A stretch of 64,000 nucleotides of DNA from Pseudomonadota bacterium (GCA_018902755.1 JAHIQI010000049.1:1-64000), one strand, 5' to 3'. Shown: positions 1 through 8,837, numbered from the stretch's first letter. The notes: generated from the sequence alone by a model not told the origin. Numbers and translations are program-made.

Positions 1-157
1 CAGCTTCCACTTCCCGGCCATGCTCTTGATCCTCTACTCCTTCCGCCTTTTCATCCGCATGAACACCGACGGCTGGTTCAAGCGCTGGCAGGGAGTCTGG
101 ATCCTGGGCATATACCTGGTCTATCTGGGGCTGCAATACGGCCTTAATCTGGGGTAG
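1..157 (+). CDS. C-terminal fragment of a membrane protein, probably a calcium/sodium antiporter
   Basis: Only the last 51 codons are inside the window, read in the frame starting at base 2 and ending at TAG 155-157. The visible part has two hydrophobic segments separated by a short charged loop (RMNTDGWFKRWQG). A helix, a basic loop and a final aromatic helix is how the last helices of bacterial Na+/Ca2+ exchangers (CaxA/YrbG type) look. The family call rests on that pattern only; another polytopic transporter is possible. The next gene is on the opposite strand and ends 28 bp away, so the two converge. Confidence 0.45.
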   Translation, partial: SFHFPAMLLILYSFRLFIRMNTDGWFKRWQGVWILGIYLVYLGLQYGLNLG

Positions 158-185
158 TCCCCCGCTCCGGTCCGGTGGAAACCGC

Positions 186-989
186 CTAGAACAGGCCCAG
201 GAGCATCTTGGTGGCCACCAGGATCAGGAAGGCGGCGAATATCTTCTTGAGGGGGCCGGTAGGAATGCGGTGGGCCAGGCGGGCCCCCAAGGGGGCGAAG
301 AACACGCTGACCAAGGCGATGCCCACCAGGGCGGGCAGATACACGAAGCCCAGGCTGTGGGCGGGCAGGCCGGGTTCTCCCCAGCCGTTGACGATGTAGC
401 CCGCCGCCCCGGCCAGGGCGATGGGCAGGCCGATGGCCGCCGAGGTGCCGATGGCCCGGTGGATGGGCAGGTTGCACCAGGTCATGAAGGGCACGCTGAG
501 CGATCCCCCGCCGATGCCCACCAGGGCGCTGACCCCGCCGATGAACAGGCCCACCAGGCTGGTGCCGGTCCAGCCGGGCACGTGGCGGCTGGGCCTGGGC
601 CGGGCCTCCAGGAGCATCTGCAGGGCCACCAGGTACAGAAACACCACGAAAAAGGCGACCAAAAAGCGGGTGGAGAGCTGGGCGGCCACCCAGGAGCCCA
701 GATATGTCCCGGCCAGGATGCCCCCGCTGATGCGCAGAACTATGGACCAGTCCACCGCGCCGCGCTTGTGGTGGGCCCGAAAGCTGCTGATGGAGGTGAA
801 CACGATCACCGCCAGGGAGGTGCCCAGGGCTATGTGCAGGACGTTGCCTGGGGCAAGGTTGGTCGCCTCCAGGTAAAAGGCCACCGCCGGGACGATGACG
901 ATGCCGCCGCCCACGCCCAACAGTCCGGCCAGGACGCCGCTGAAGGCGCCCACCGCCGCGAAGATCAACCAGGGAATAACCGCTTCCAT
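186..989 (-). CDS. TauE/SafE family sulfite/anion exporter
   Basis: A 267-residue inner-membrane protein, the usual size for TauE/SafE (PF01925), which move sulfite, sulfoacetate or other small anions. Two copies of the glycine-rich family motif are visible: GLLGVGGGIVIVP at residues 23-35, and ALVGIGGG in the second half, each heading a block of about four hydrophobic helices. A longer reading frame continues upstream, but its extra residues are low-complexity; the ATG at 989 has a GGGAG ribosome site 7 bases upstream and starts directly at the first helix. It is monocistronic, converging with the antiporter fragment. The substrate cannot be told from sequence; sulfite would suit a sulfur-cycling anaerobe. 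Confidence 0.85.
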   Translation of the reverse strand: MEAVIPWLIFAAVGAFSGVLAGLLGVGGGIVIVPAVAFYLEATNLAPGNVLHIALGTSLAVIVFTSISSFRAHHKRGAVDWSIVLRISGGILAGTYLGSWVAAQLSTRFLVAFFVVFLYLVALQMLLEARPRPSRHVPGWTGTSLVGLFIGGVSALVGIGGGSLSVPFMTWCNLPIHRAIGTSAAIGLPIALAGAAGYIVNGWGEPGLPAHSLGFVYLPALVGIALVSVFFAPLGARLAHRIPTGPLKKIFAAFLILVATKMLLGLF

Positions 990-1114
990 GCCGCGCTCCC
1001 ATGGGGAATCAGGAAAAAATTCGGCTAAGTGTACCCCCGCCGGCCGGGCGAGGCAAAAAAGGCGGGGCCGGGCCGCCTGGCCCGCCCCGCCTCGCAACTA
1101 TCGGTTTTCAGGCT

Positions 1115-1510
1115 TTAAGAAGCCTTGGACTTGCCCCGGCCCTTGCGCTCGTCGATGTCGCCGGGATACATCACCGCCTCGTGGCCCCGTTCGCCGGTGC
1201 GGATGCGCACCACCTCGTCCACCGGGTAAACGAAGATGAGCCCGTCGCCCGCCGCGCCGGTGCGCCCGGCGGCCAGGATGGCTTCGATGGTCTCGTCCAC
1301 GTTGTCTTCGCTCAGGATGATGTTCATCTGCATCTTGGGCAGCATGTCCACCTGGTAGGTGCCCGAGCGCCCGGCCAGGGTGATGCCGCCCTGGCGGCCC
1401 TGGCCGCGGATCTCGAAGACGTTCATGCCCCGGATGCCGATGGCGTTCAGGGCGTCCTTGACGTCGTTGAGCTTGTCCTCGCGGATGATGGCCTCGATCT
1501 TTTTAAGCAT
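1115..1510 (-). CDS. glnK: Nitrogen regulatory protein P-II (GlnK type)
   Basis: A 131-residue P-II protein, the trimeric sensor of ATP/ADP and 2-oxoglutarate that plugs AmtB or controls nitrogen enzymes. The T-loop keeps the tyrosine (Tyr52, equal to Tyr51 of the E. coli proteins) that is uridylylated by GlnD, within RSGTYQVD. The B-loop TGAAGDGLIFV and the RIRTGERG ending are also present. It is about 19 residues longer than E. coli GlnB because of a charged C-terminal tail (GDIDERKGRGKSKAS). It lies 23 bp downstream of amtB with a GGGAGG ribosome site, the classic amtB-glnK pair, which is why GlnK is preferred over GlnB. Confidence 0.95.
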   Translation of the reverse strand: MLKKIEAIIREDKLNDVKDALNAIGIRGMNVFEIRGQGRQGGITLAGRSGTYQVDMLPKMQMNIILSEDNVDETIEAILAAGRTGAAGDGLIFVYPVDEVVRIRTGERGHEAVMYPGDIDERKGRGKSKAS

Positions 1511-1533
1511 GATTCAGACCTCCCTTATCCCTC

Positions 1534-2757
1534 CTAAGAATAAGCTCGTTCACCGTGGCCGCTGATGTCAAGGCCAACTTCTTCCTCGTGCAGGCCCACC
1601 TTGAGTCCGATGCTCATGTTCAGCGCCTTGGCCACCACGTAGGTGACGCTGAAGGAGAAGATCATGGTAACCACCGTGGCCAGGATTTGCACGCCCAACT
1701 GGGAGGGGTTGCCGTGGAACAGGCCGTTGGCCCCGCCGGGGTTTATGGCCGTGGAGGCGAACAGGCCGGTGGCGATCATGCCCCAGGTGGAGGCCATGCC
1801 GTGGCAGGCGAACACGTCCAACGACTCGTCCAGGCCCCGCTGCTCCCGGAAGCGGATGGTGTAGTAGCTGATGGGCGCGGCCACCGCCCCGATGACCAGG
1901 GCGGCCATGGGCGAGACGAAGCCCGAGGCCGGGGTGACCGCGGCCAGGCCCACCACCATGCCGGTGACCAGGCCCAGGGTGGAGGGGCGTCCGTCCAGCC
2001 AGGACAGGAGCATCCACACCAGCCCGGCGGCGGCCCCGGAGGTGTTGGTGGTCAAAAGGGCGTTCACCGCCACGCCGTTGGCGGCCAGGGCGCTGCCCCC
2101 GTTGAAGCCGAACCAGCCCACCCACAGCAGACCGGCCCCCAGCACGGTGTAGGGGATGCTGTGCGGCTCCAGGGGGATGTGGCCGAAGCCCTTGCGCGGG
2201 CCGATGACCATGGCGAAGGCCAGGGCCGAGCAACCGGCGGCCACGTGGACCACGGTGCCCCCGGCGAAGTCCAGCACGCCCATTTCCCTGAGCCAGCCGC
2301 CCGCGCCCCACACCCAGTGGCAAAGGGGGTCGTAGACCAACGTGGCCCAGACGATGCCGAAGAGCAAAAAGGACTTGAAGCGGATGCGCTCCACAAAGGC
2401 CCCGGTGATCAGCGCCGGGGTGATCACCGCGAACATCATCTGGTAGGTGGCGAAGAGCTGGTGGGGGATGCTGGAGCTGTATTCAGGGTTGGGCGCGGCG
2501 CCCACGTTCATGAAGCCCAGGAAGTTCAGCCCCCCGATGATGCCCCCGATGTCCTTGCCGAAGGACAGAGAGTAGCCGAACAGCAGCCACTGCATCCCGA
2601 TGAGGGCCATGAACACGTAGCTCAGGGTCAGGGTGGACAGGATGTTCTTGCGGCGCACCATGCCGCCGTAAAAAAAGGCCAGCCCCGGAGTCATCAGCAG
2701 AACCAGCGAACAACAGACCAACAACCAGGCGGTGTCGCCCGTGTTGAGGTTGGCCAT
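1534..2757 (-). CDS. amtB: Ammonium transporter AmtB
   Basis: A 407-residue polytopic Amt/Rh-family channel for NH4+/NH3. The twin pore histidines are present, His171 (GGTVVHVAAGCSALA) and His319 (ACHGMASTWG), as is the family signature with Asp163 just before the first histidine. The N-terminus starts directly with the first helix; no long signal peptide is seen. A GAGGAGG ribosome site precedes the ATG. It is first gene of the amtB-glnK operon, and a sigma-54-like promoter lies about 100 bp upstream (2858-2873), so expression on nitrogen limitation through NtrC is likely. Confidence 0.97.
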   Translation of the reverse strand: MANLNTGDTAWLLVCCSLVLLMTPGLAFFYGGMVRRKNILSTLTLSYVFMALIGMQWLLFGYSLSFGKDIGGIIGGLNFLGFMNVGAAPNPEYSSSIPHQLFATYQMMFAVITPALITGAFVERIRFKSFLLFGIVWATLVYDPLCHWVWGAGGWLREMGVLDFAGGTVVHVAAGCSALAFAMVIGPRKGFGHIPLEPHSIPYTVLGAGLLWVGWFGFNGGSALAANGVAVNALLTTNTSGAAAGLVWMLLSWLDGRPSTLGLVTGMVVGLAAVTPASGFVSPMAALVIGAVAAPISYYTIRFREQRGLDESLDVFACHGMASTWGMIATGLFASTAINPGGANGLFHGNPSQLGVQILATVVTMIFSFSVTYVVAKALNMSIGLKVGLHEEEVGLDISGHGERAYS

Positions 2758-2857
2758 GATTCCCTCCTCACACGCTAAATTTTATGCCGGGAGCCTCTCC
2801 CCAGGCCCGGGCCACCATGACCCCAAACCGGCGCCAGAATTCCTCGCGGGGCACTAA

Positions 2858-2873
2858 CGCAAGCTCCATACCA
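2858..2873 (-). promoter_or_regulatory. Sigma-54 (RpoN) promoter-like site upstream of amtB
   Basis: Read on the minus strand the site is TGGTATGGAGCTTGCG. It has the invariant GG and GC exactly 10 bases apart and a TTGC -12 element; the -24 half is TGGTAT instead of TGGCAC. The predicted start would be near 2847, giving a leader of about 90 bases before amtB. Nitrogen-controlled amtB-glnK operons commonly use sigma-54, so context supports the call. No clear NtrC site was identified. Confidence 0.55.
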
Positions 2874-2969
2874 ACTCGGGCGGTTCAGGGCGGCGAGGCC
2901 TAAGGTCCTGGCAACACGGGAATAAAGCCTTTAGCGGCCCAAAAGTCTGCAAAAATGTAAAAATTAAAA

Positions 2970-3014
2970 CTACCAATCGGTAGGACGTTTAGAGCCAATA
3001 CTACCGTTCGGTGG
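2970..3014. promoter_or_regulatory. Pair of TetR-operator-like palindromes
   Basis: Two 14-bp inverted repeats 31 bp apart: CTACC-AATC-GGTAG (2970-2983) and CTACC-GTTC-GGTGG (3001-3014). A third of the same form lies at 3256-3269. Three copies of TACC-N4-GGT in 300 bp of non-coding DNA look like binding sites of one dimeric regulator of TetR type, but no such regulator gene is adjacent. The regulator at 15072 has a different operator. Confidence 0.45.
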
Positions 3015-3255
3015 AAATATTCAGACGGGCCGGCGCGGCCCGGTCAAAGCGCCGGGGTGGCGGGCGGCCTGGGCCCAGCATCCTGTTAGTCGGGGATATA
3101 ATTGTAAATAACACGTTATATCAATAAATTGACCAGTAAATCCCTTGGGCGGCGCGGGGCCGGGTGGCCCGGGGTCTGGCCTCGGCCGGTCTCGGGGGCG
3201 GGCGCATTGGCTTACAAAATCGGAAGGCACCATAATGTAGGCAAGTGATGGTTGC

Positions 3256-3269
3256 TTACCGAATGGTAG
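3256..3269. promoter_or_regulatory. Third copy of the TACC-N4-GGTA palindrome
   Basis: TTACC-GAAT-GGTAG, ending 5 bases from the last codon of the broken FUSC gene. Its arms match the two sites at 2970-3014. An operator at the 3' end of a gene is unusual and may be a relic of a deleted neighbour or promoter. Confidence 0.4.
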
Positions 3270-3274
3270 CTTTA

Positions 3275-5135
3275 TTAGGACGAGGCCAGGGAATTCACCA
3301 CCGTGGCGGCTCCCTCCACCTCCCGCTCCATCTGGCGCAGCTCCCACAGGAAGGACGACAGGGTCAGTCGGCCCGGCTGGCCGTGAATCTGGGCCCCCAC
3401 CTGGCCCATGCGCTGGGACACCTCGGCGTGGGCCTGGCCCAGATCCGGCAGATGGCGGGGGCGCTTGGACTTGGCCAGGGACTCGCCCAGGGCGGTGAGG
3501 GTGGCTTGTATCCGGGCGCTCAGGGCGCTCAGCTGAGGCTCCAGGCGGGTCTGCACCCCCTGGGGGCGGCTGCGCCCGGCGGCGGCCTCCAGGGCCAGCA
3601 TCTGGTCGAACAAGTGGGCCTCGTGCTGCAACAGCTCGCCGAAGCGCCGGGCCAGGGCCGGGTTGCGCCCCGGCTCCAGGCCCGAGGCCTGATAGCTGGC
3701 GCGGAGCTGGTCCAGGGCGGCTTGCAGCTTTTGGCGGGCCGCTGGAGGCCACCTCCAGGAGGAAAAAGATGGCCGCCGCCGCGCCCAGGACGGTTCCGAT
3801 GACCCGCCGCTTGCCCATGGCCAGGGTGGTGCCCAGGTCCGGCTTGACCACCAGCAGGGCGAACAGCACCACCCAGTAGCCGTTGTGCAGGTTCAGGGTC
3901 TTGATGAGCACCATGCCCACCCCGGCGGCCACCGAGGCCTGCAGGGAGGAGCGCAGGATGGGCGAGTCCAGGCGCAGCTCCTGCCTTAGGCGGGTGCGGA
4001 ACTCGCTGGGCGCGGCGCGGCCCTGGGCCGGAAGCTGTAACAGCTCCAGGGCCCGGCGCTGACCCTCGGCCCGCCCCAGGTCCCGGGCCAGAGAAACCAG
4101 GGCGGCAAGGGAGTTGGTCACCGCAACGTAATCGCCCACCGAGCGCTTGTCTTCGTTCTCCAGGGCCTGCTGGCGCAGGTCGTCCACCTGCTGCTTCAGG
4201 CCGTGGATCACCGCCGAGGGGTCGGGCCGCTGGGTGCTGCCCGCCTGGGCCTGGCGCAGCTCCCGCAGCAGCTCGTGGGCCAAGGCCAGACCCTGGAGGA
4301 TCTGGCCTTGGCGGGTTTGGAACAGGGGCCAGTCCGAGGCCAACTGGCGCACCTGCCAAAGAGCCAGCAGGTTTTCATACACCCGCACCAGGTCCAGACC
4401 CAGGGCCAGCACCGCCTGGCTGGAGCCGCCCAACTTTGCGGTCGGCAGCTCCAAGAACTGAGGTATGTCCCTGAGCCGGTGCAGGGCGGTGAGGGCTTGG
4501 CTTTTCAGCTTTTCCAGGCGCTTGGGGTCCACGTCTCCCTTCGGGTAGGCCTCCTCCAGCAAGCTCCAGAGCTGATCCAGGTAATCCAGGGCCAACCCCA
4601 GGGCGGCGCTGTATATCTGGCGGGGCCGTATGGGCAGCACCAGGAACTGGAAGCACCAGCACAGCCCCCCGCCCAGGGCCACCGCCGCCGCCCGCCCCAG
4701 GCCCTCGTCCAGGGGCGCCGGCTTGCCCAGGGCCACCACCACCAACAGCAAAGCCCACAGGCCGCAGGCGCCGTAGGCCGGGCCCAGGGCCGCCCCCCAA
4801 AAGGCGGCAAAGGTGGCCAGGATCACGAAAACCGTGGGCAGGGCCACGCCGTCGGCGGCCAGGGTGGCCAGGGGCATGAGCAGGGCGGTGGCCAGGGTCA
4901 AGACCAGCATGGCCTTGCGGCGGGCGGCCAGGGGCAGGCCCGGAGGCACCTGGCTGAGCAGGAAGGCGGACAGGGGGCCCCAGGTCATCAGGTGGGGCCA
5001 GGGTTGCAAAATGAGCAGGCTCAGAACCATGGCCGCCATGATCTTTAGGCTGCGCCGGGCCACCAGCAGGGCGGGGTAATGGGGATAGATGTATTGCCGG
5101 TAGAAGTTTTTTAGGCGCAGACCCGTTCCGGCCAT
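3275..5135 (-). pseudogene. FUSC (fusaric acid resistance/YccS-like) exporter, frameshifted with an internal deletion
   Basis: The first part, from ATG 5135 with a GGGGGA ribosome site, encodes a typical FUSC protein: about six N-terminal helices, a long soluble helical domain, then the start of the second membrane domain (LNLHNGYWVVLFALLVVKPD, then GTVLGAAAAIFFLLEVAS). Around 3737-3757 the frame ends in proline/glycine-rich nonsense. The natural C-terminal domain (ARQKLQAALDQLRASYQ onward, to the stop at 3275) continues in another frame. The remaining helices of the second membrane domain, about 70-80 residues by family comparison, are missing. This indicates an internal deletion that also shifts the frame. 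An assembly error cannot be excluded. If real, the exporter is inactive. Confidence 0.75.
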
Positions 5136-5289
5136 GATTCCCCCGCTTGCTCAAGGCGCGGCCCCGCGCCTGCTGGGGCCATGTTAGCGGGATGAGGGGG
5201 CCGGGGCAATCGGCTTGTGCCGGAGCGGGTTACAAACCCCGCCCGGCCGTGCTACATTGGCTCAGCGTCCGCGACCTGGGAGGGGGAAC

Positions 5290-5943
5290 ATGATCGCAAC
5301 CTATTTATTGATACCCGCCGTGCTGCTCTTGATCGGCCTGATCTGGGCCGAGCGCGAACAGCGGCCCGGCCGGGTGCTGGCCTTCAAGACTCCCTTGTCG
5401 GCCTTGTTCGTGCTAAGCGCCCTGCTCACCCCCCACGCCCAGTCCCACTACTTCTATCTGGTGCTCGCCGGGCTGGTCCTGGGGCTCATCGGCGACGTGT
5501 GCCTGGCCCTCAAGGGCGACGCCCCCTTCAGGGCAGGGCTGGTTTCCTTTCTCCTGGGCCACGTGGCCTACGTGGTGGCCTTCGCCGGGCTCACCGGCCC
5601 CGGCGGCTGGTTCCGCCCCGGCTTCCTGGCCATCTGCGCGGTGAGCGGCCTGGTGTTCTTGTGGCTGCGCCCCAGCCTGGGCAAGATGCTGGTTCCGGTG
5701 CTGGCCTACGTGGTGGTCATCACCTTGATGGTGTTGGCCGCCGAGGCGGCGGTGTTCAACCTGGCCTTGCCCCGGCGGGAGGCCTGGCTCATCTTCGGCG
5801 GGGCCTTGGCCTTTTATCTCAGCGACTTGTGCGTGGCCCGCGACCGCTTCAAGAAGCCGGGCTGGGACAACCGCCTGGTGGGCCTGCCCCTGTACTACGG
5901 GGGGCAGTTCGCCATCGCCTGGTCGGTGAGCGGCATGTTTTAA
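5290..5943 (+). CDS. Lysoplasmalogenase (YhhN/TMEM86 family)
   Basis: A 217-residue integral membrane protein with about seven to eight helices. The YhhN-family signatures are visible in order: KTPLSALFVLSALL, GLIGDVCLALKGDAPFRAGL with its acidic residue in the membrane, LLGHVAYVVAF, ALAFYLSDLCVARDRF, and YYGGQFAIAWS near the end. The family cleaves the vinyl-ether bond of lysoplasmalogens, lipids that occur in many anaerobes. The ATG at 5290 follows GGGAGGGGGAAC, a strong ribosome site; a longer upstream frame has no membrane character and was not used. It stands alone on the plus strand. Confidence 0.85.
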   Translation: MIATYLLIPAVLLLIGLIWAEREQRPGRVLAFKTPLSALFVLSALLTPHAQSHYFYLVLAGLVLGLIGDVCLALKGDAPFRAGLVSFLLGHVAYVVAFAGLTGPGGWFRPGFLAICAVSGLVFLWLRPSLGKMLVPVLAYVVVITLMVLAAEAAVFNLALPRREAWLIFGGALAFYLSDLCVARDRFKKPGWDNRLVGLPLYYGGQFAIAWSVSGMF

Positions 5944-5951
5944 AATGCTTG

Positions 5952-5971
5952 ACCCTCCCGGTGAGGAGGGT
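5952..5971 (+). terminator. Hairpin after lysoplasmalogenase
   Basis: ACCCTCC (5952-5958) and GGAGGGT (5965-5971) form a perfect 7-bp stem with a 6-base loop, 8 bp after the stop. Only a short AAAATTT follows, so termination may be weak. Confidence 0.4.
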
Positions 5972-6021
5972 AAAATTTCAGATTAAATGTAGTTTGCCAC
6001 TTCAACACCGCGAGGCCTCTT

Positions 6022-6813
6022 TTGCATTGCGGCTTTAATAAAACCGGTCATGGTTTGCCGGTCCGCTGGCTGATGGCGGCCATGGCTCTGGCCCTGTTGG
6101 CGGGCGGCGGCTCTTGGGCGCGGGCCCAGGACGTCCCGGTGCAACTGGCCGCCAAGGCTCAGGCCTTTTATGAGCAGCGCGCCGATATGGACGTGGCCGC
6201 CAGGGCGGTTGAAGCCTTTCGCGAAATCCTCTCCTGCACCCCCCAAGACCTGGACGCCTCCCTCAAGCAGTGCGAGCTGCTGGTGTGGATCGGGGCCCAA
6301 TCCGAGTCGCCCAAGGACGAGCCCTTTTTCCGCGAAATGATCGTGGTGGCCGAGCGGGCCCGCAAGGCCCATCCCTCAGACCCCGGCCCGGTGTACTGGC
6401 TGGGTGTGGGCCAGGGCATGCTGGCCACCGTGGCCCCCATCAACGAGGCCCTTAGCTTGGTCAAGCAGGCGAGGGCCAACATGCGTCTGCTGCTGACCAT
6501 GGACCCCACCTATTGCCACGGCGGGGCCGACCGGGTCTTGGGGCGCATCTACAGCAAGCTGCCCTTTTTCATCGGCGGCAGCAACGAAAAGGCCGAAGAG
6601 CACTACAAGCAGGCCATCGACCGGGGCCCCCATTACTGGCTCAACCATCTCTACCTGGCCGAGCTGTATCATCACGAGGGCGAAGACGCCAAGGCCAAAC
6701 AGCTGTTGCAGCAAGTGGCCACCGGCCCCACCATCAACGGGCTGGAGCCCGAGTGCCGCCTGTGGCAGAACGTGGCCCGCAAGTACCTGGTTCGCGGGGC
6801 CTCCTTCGAATAA
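6022..6813 (+). CDS. Exported TPR protein resembling the TRAP-associated TatT component
   Basis: The protein has a signal peptide (WLMAAMALALLAGGGSWARA, then QDV) followed by tetratricopeptide-like helix pairs. The stretch PVYWLGVGQGMLATV and the later LGRIYSKLPFFIGGSNEKAEE and HYKQAI resemble the TatT (PF16811) family, periplasmic TPR partners of some TRAP transporters. The start is uncertain: TTG at 6022 has a GAGG site in front, while ATG 6073 begins just before the hydrophobic core but lacks a ribosome site. No TRAP genes are adjacent; the TRAP operon is 17 kb away, so a working link is not shown. Confidence 0.6.
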   Translation: MHCGFNKTGHGLPVRWLMAAMALALLAGGGSWARAQDVPVQLAAKAQAFYEQRADMDVAARAVEAFREILSCTPQDLDASLKQCELLVWIGAQSESPKDEPFFREMIVVAERARKAHPSDPGPVYWLGVGQGMLATVAPINEALSLVKQARANMRLLLTMDPTYCHGGADRVLGRIYSKLPFFIGGSNEKAEEHYKQAIDRGPHYWLNHLYLAELYHHEGEDAKAKQLLQQVATGPTINGLEPECRLWQNVARKYLVRGASFE

Positions 6814-6882
6814 TTCTCCTGTGCTATCCTGAAAAATCAGAAGCCCTACCGTTACCCTCAGGGGGCAGGAAAGGACGCGGCC

Positions 6883-7857
6883 ATGGCTGATCCCGCCAAT
6901 GGGGACAACTGCAAGCTGGAAGAGGAACTTTCCCGCGAGCTGCACCGGGAGCTGCCCGGCGTGGTCCGGGAGCTGGTGGCCAGCTGCGGCACCCAGGAAT
7001 GTTTCGAGCACATAAGCCCGGTGCCCCTGCCCAGCCAGGAGGTGGTCAAGCGCATAGTGGCCAAGGCCCGCAAGGCGCTGTTTCCCGGCTATTTCGACGG
7101 CCACAAGATAGAGCAGGTGAACCTGGAGTACCACATGGGCATGGAGCTGACCGAGCTCTATGATCTGGTGGCCGACCAGATCACCTGGGCGGTGCGCCAC
7201 GACTGCTTTCGCCACGACCTGAGCTGCACCCATTGCGGCGACCGTGGCCAGCGGGCCGCCCTGGGTTTCGTGCAGGGCCTGCCCGAGATACGCCGCCTGC
7301 TTTCCCTGGACGTGCGCGCCGCTCAGGAGGGCGACCCGGCCAGCGGCGGGGTGGACGAGATTATTTTCTCCTACCCCGGCCTGTTCGCGGTCACGGTGTA
7401 CCGCCTGGCCCACCTGCTGCGCCACCTGGAGGTGCCGCTGCTGCCCCGCATGATGAGCGAGTACGCTCACGCCCAGACCGGCATCGACATCCACCCGGGG
7501 GCCGAGATAGGCAAGAGCTTCTTCATCGACCACGGCACCGGGGTGGTTATCGGAGAGACGGCGGTGATCGGCGACCACGTGCGCCTGTACCAGGGGGTCA
7601 CCCTGGGGGCCCTGTCTCTGTCCAAGAAGCAGGTGGAAAACCTGCGCGGGGCCAAGCGCCACCCCACCATCGAGGATGAGGTGATCATCTACTCCGGGGC
7701 CACCATCCTGGGCGGCCAGACCGTGGTGGGGGCGCGCAGCGTCATCGGCGGCAACGTGTGGCTTACCGAGTCGGTGCCCCCGGACACCAAGGTGTTCGTG
7801 GAAAAGCCGGAACTGGTATACGTGGGCTCCAGGCGGGCCGGAAAGGAAAATGCATGA
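6883..7857 (+). CDS. cysE: Serine O-acetyltransferase
   Basis: A 324-residue enzyme that makes O-acetylserine from serine and acetyl-CoA, the first step of cysteine synthesis. The N-terminal helical domain is longer than in short EpsC-type enzymes. The C-terminal left-handed beta helix is built from hexapeptide repeats (GIDIHPGAEIGKSFFIDHG, then GVVIGETAVIGDHVRLYQGV) with the catalytic histidine region DHGTGVVIGE and the typical TLGALSL. It overlaps cysK by 4 bp (ATGA), so the two are translationally coupled. Confidence 0.93.
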   Translation: MADPANGDNCKLEEELSRELHRELPGVVRELVASCGTQECFEHISPVPLPSQEVVKRIVAKARKALFPGYFDGHKIEQVNLEYHMGMELTELYDLVADQITWAVRHDCFRHDLSCTHCGDRGQRAALGFVQGLPEIRRLLSLDVRAAQEGDPASGGVDEIIFSYPGLFAVTVYRLAHLLRHLEVPLLPRMMSEYAHAQTGIDIHPGAEIGKSFFIDHGTGVVIGETAVIGDHVRLYQGVTLGALSLSKKQVENLRGAKRHPTIEDEVIIYSGATILGGQTVVGARSVIGGNVWLTESVPPDTKVFVEKPELVYVGSRRAGKENA

Positions 7858-8786
7858 CCACCAACATCAACCCCGACGTCATCCGCGTGGTGGGAGGCAC
7901 CCCTCTGGTGCTCCTCGGCGAAAACTGTCTGGAGGGCATGGTGGCCCCGGTGGTGGCCAAGCTGGAGTACCAGAACCCCCTGGGCTCGGTGAAGGATCGC
8001 ATCGCGGTGTCCATGATCGGCGCGGCCGAGGTCGAGGGCAAGATAGACCGCGACACCCTCATCGTGGAGCCCACCAGCGGCAACACCGGCATCGGCCTGG
8101 CCTTTGTCTGCGCGGTCAAAAAATACCGCCTGCTTCTGACCATGCCCGAGTCCATGAGTATAGAGCGGCGCAAGCTGCTCAAACACCTGGGGGCCGAGCT
8201 GGTGCTCACCCCGGCGGCGGGGGGCATGAAGGGGGCCATCGACAAGGCCAAGGAGATTTTGGCCGAGAGCCCCAAGGCGTTCATGCCCAACCAGTTCGCC
8301 AACCCGGCCAACCCGGCCATCCACCGCAACACCACCGGGCCCGAGATCTGGCGCGACACCGGCGGGGCGGTGGACATCCTGGTGTGCGGGGTGGGCACCG
8401 GGGGCACCATCACCGGGGCGGGGGAGTATCTCAAGAGCCAAAAGCCCGGTCTCAAGGCGGTGGCCGTGGAGCCCGCCGACAGCCCGGTGCTGAGCGGCGG
8501 CAAGCCCGGCCCCCACAAGATCCAGGGCATCGGGGCGGGGTTCGTGCCCGAGGTGCTAAACCGCGAGATCATCGACGAGGTGATCGCCGTGACCAACGAC
8601 CAGGCCATGGACACCGCCCGCCTGCTGGCCCGTCAGGAGGGCCTGTTGTGCGGCATCAGCTCCGGGGCGGCCACCTGGGCCGCCTGGCAGCTCTCGCGGC
8701 GGCCGGAAAACGTGGGCAAGACCATAGTGGTGGTGCTGCCCAGCACTGGTGAGCGGTATCAGTCCACCGAGCTTTTCGCTGGCTGA
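7854..8786 (+). CDS. cysK: Cysteine synthase (O-acetylserine sulfhydrylase)
   Basis: A 310-residue PLP enzyme that converts O-acetylserine and sulfide to cysteine. The PLP lysine is Lys47 in NPLGSVKDRI. The substrate loop PTSGNTGIGLAF, the phosphate-binding glycine loop GVGTGGTITGAGEYLK and the C-terminal SSGAA follow. The start ATG at 7854 overlaps the cysE stop; longer upstream extensions lie inside cysE and were rejected. The pairing with CysE suggests the bienzyme cysteine synthase complex. CysM-type specificity (thiosulfate or O-phosphoserine) cannot be fully excluded. A strong terminator follows at 8838. Confidence 0.93.
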   Translation: MTTNINPDVIRVVGGTPLVLLGENCLEGMVAPVVAKLEYQNPLGSVKDRIAVSMIGAAEVEGKIDRDTLIVEPTSGNTGIGLAFVCAVKKYRLLLTMPESMSIERRKLLKHLGAELVLTPAAGGMKGAIDKAKEILAESPKAFMPNQFANPANPAIHRNTTGPEIWRDTGGAVDILVCGVGTGGTITGAGEYLKSQKPGLKAVAVEPADSPVLSGGKPGPHKIQGIGAGFVPEVLNREIIDEVIAVTNDQAMDTARLLARQEGLLCGISSGAATWAAWQLSRRPENVGKTIVVVLPSTGERYQSTELFAG

Positions 8787-8837
8787 GGGGCGTAAACCGC
8801 CTTCGCCGGGAAGGTGACGACATATTCAGCCGCTTTA

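Larger units (their letters stand above)
2758..3274. other. 517-bp gene-free region between amtB and the broken FUSC gene
   Basis: No convincing gene is seen. The part next to amtB holds a sigma-54-like promoter (2858-2873). Further out are three short palindromes of one type (2970-2983, 3001-3014, 3256-3269). An AT-rich stretch at 3091-3142 includes a 7-bp inverted repeat GATATAA (3095-3101) / TTATATC (3116-3122). The FUSC reading frame appears to continue into this region only because a frameshift in that gene removes its normal stop; those residues are not real protein. Confidence 0.6.

Noticed and set aside
1555..2778. 407-codon plus-strand ORF
   Set aside because: Exact antisense of amtB with low-complexity His/Gly/Gln content.
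3021..3274. C-terminal end of the FUSC frame
   Set aside because: After the frameshift near 3750 the frame is Pro/Gly/Arg-rich and unlike the family; the real C-terminus ends at 3275 in another frame.
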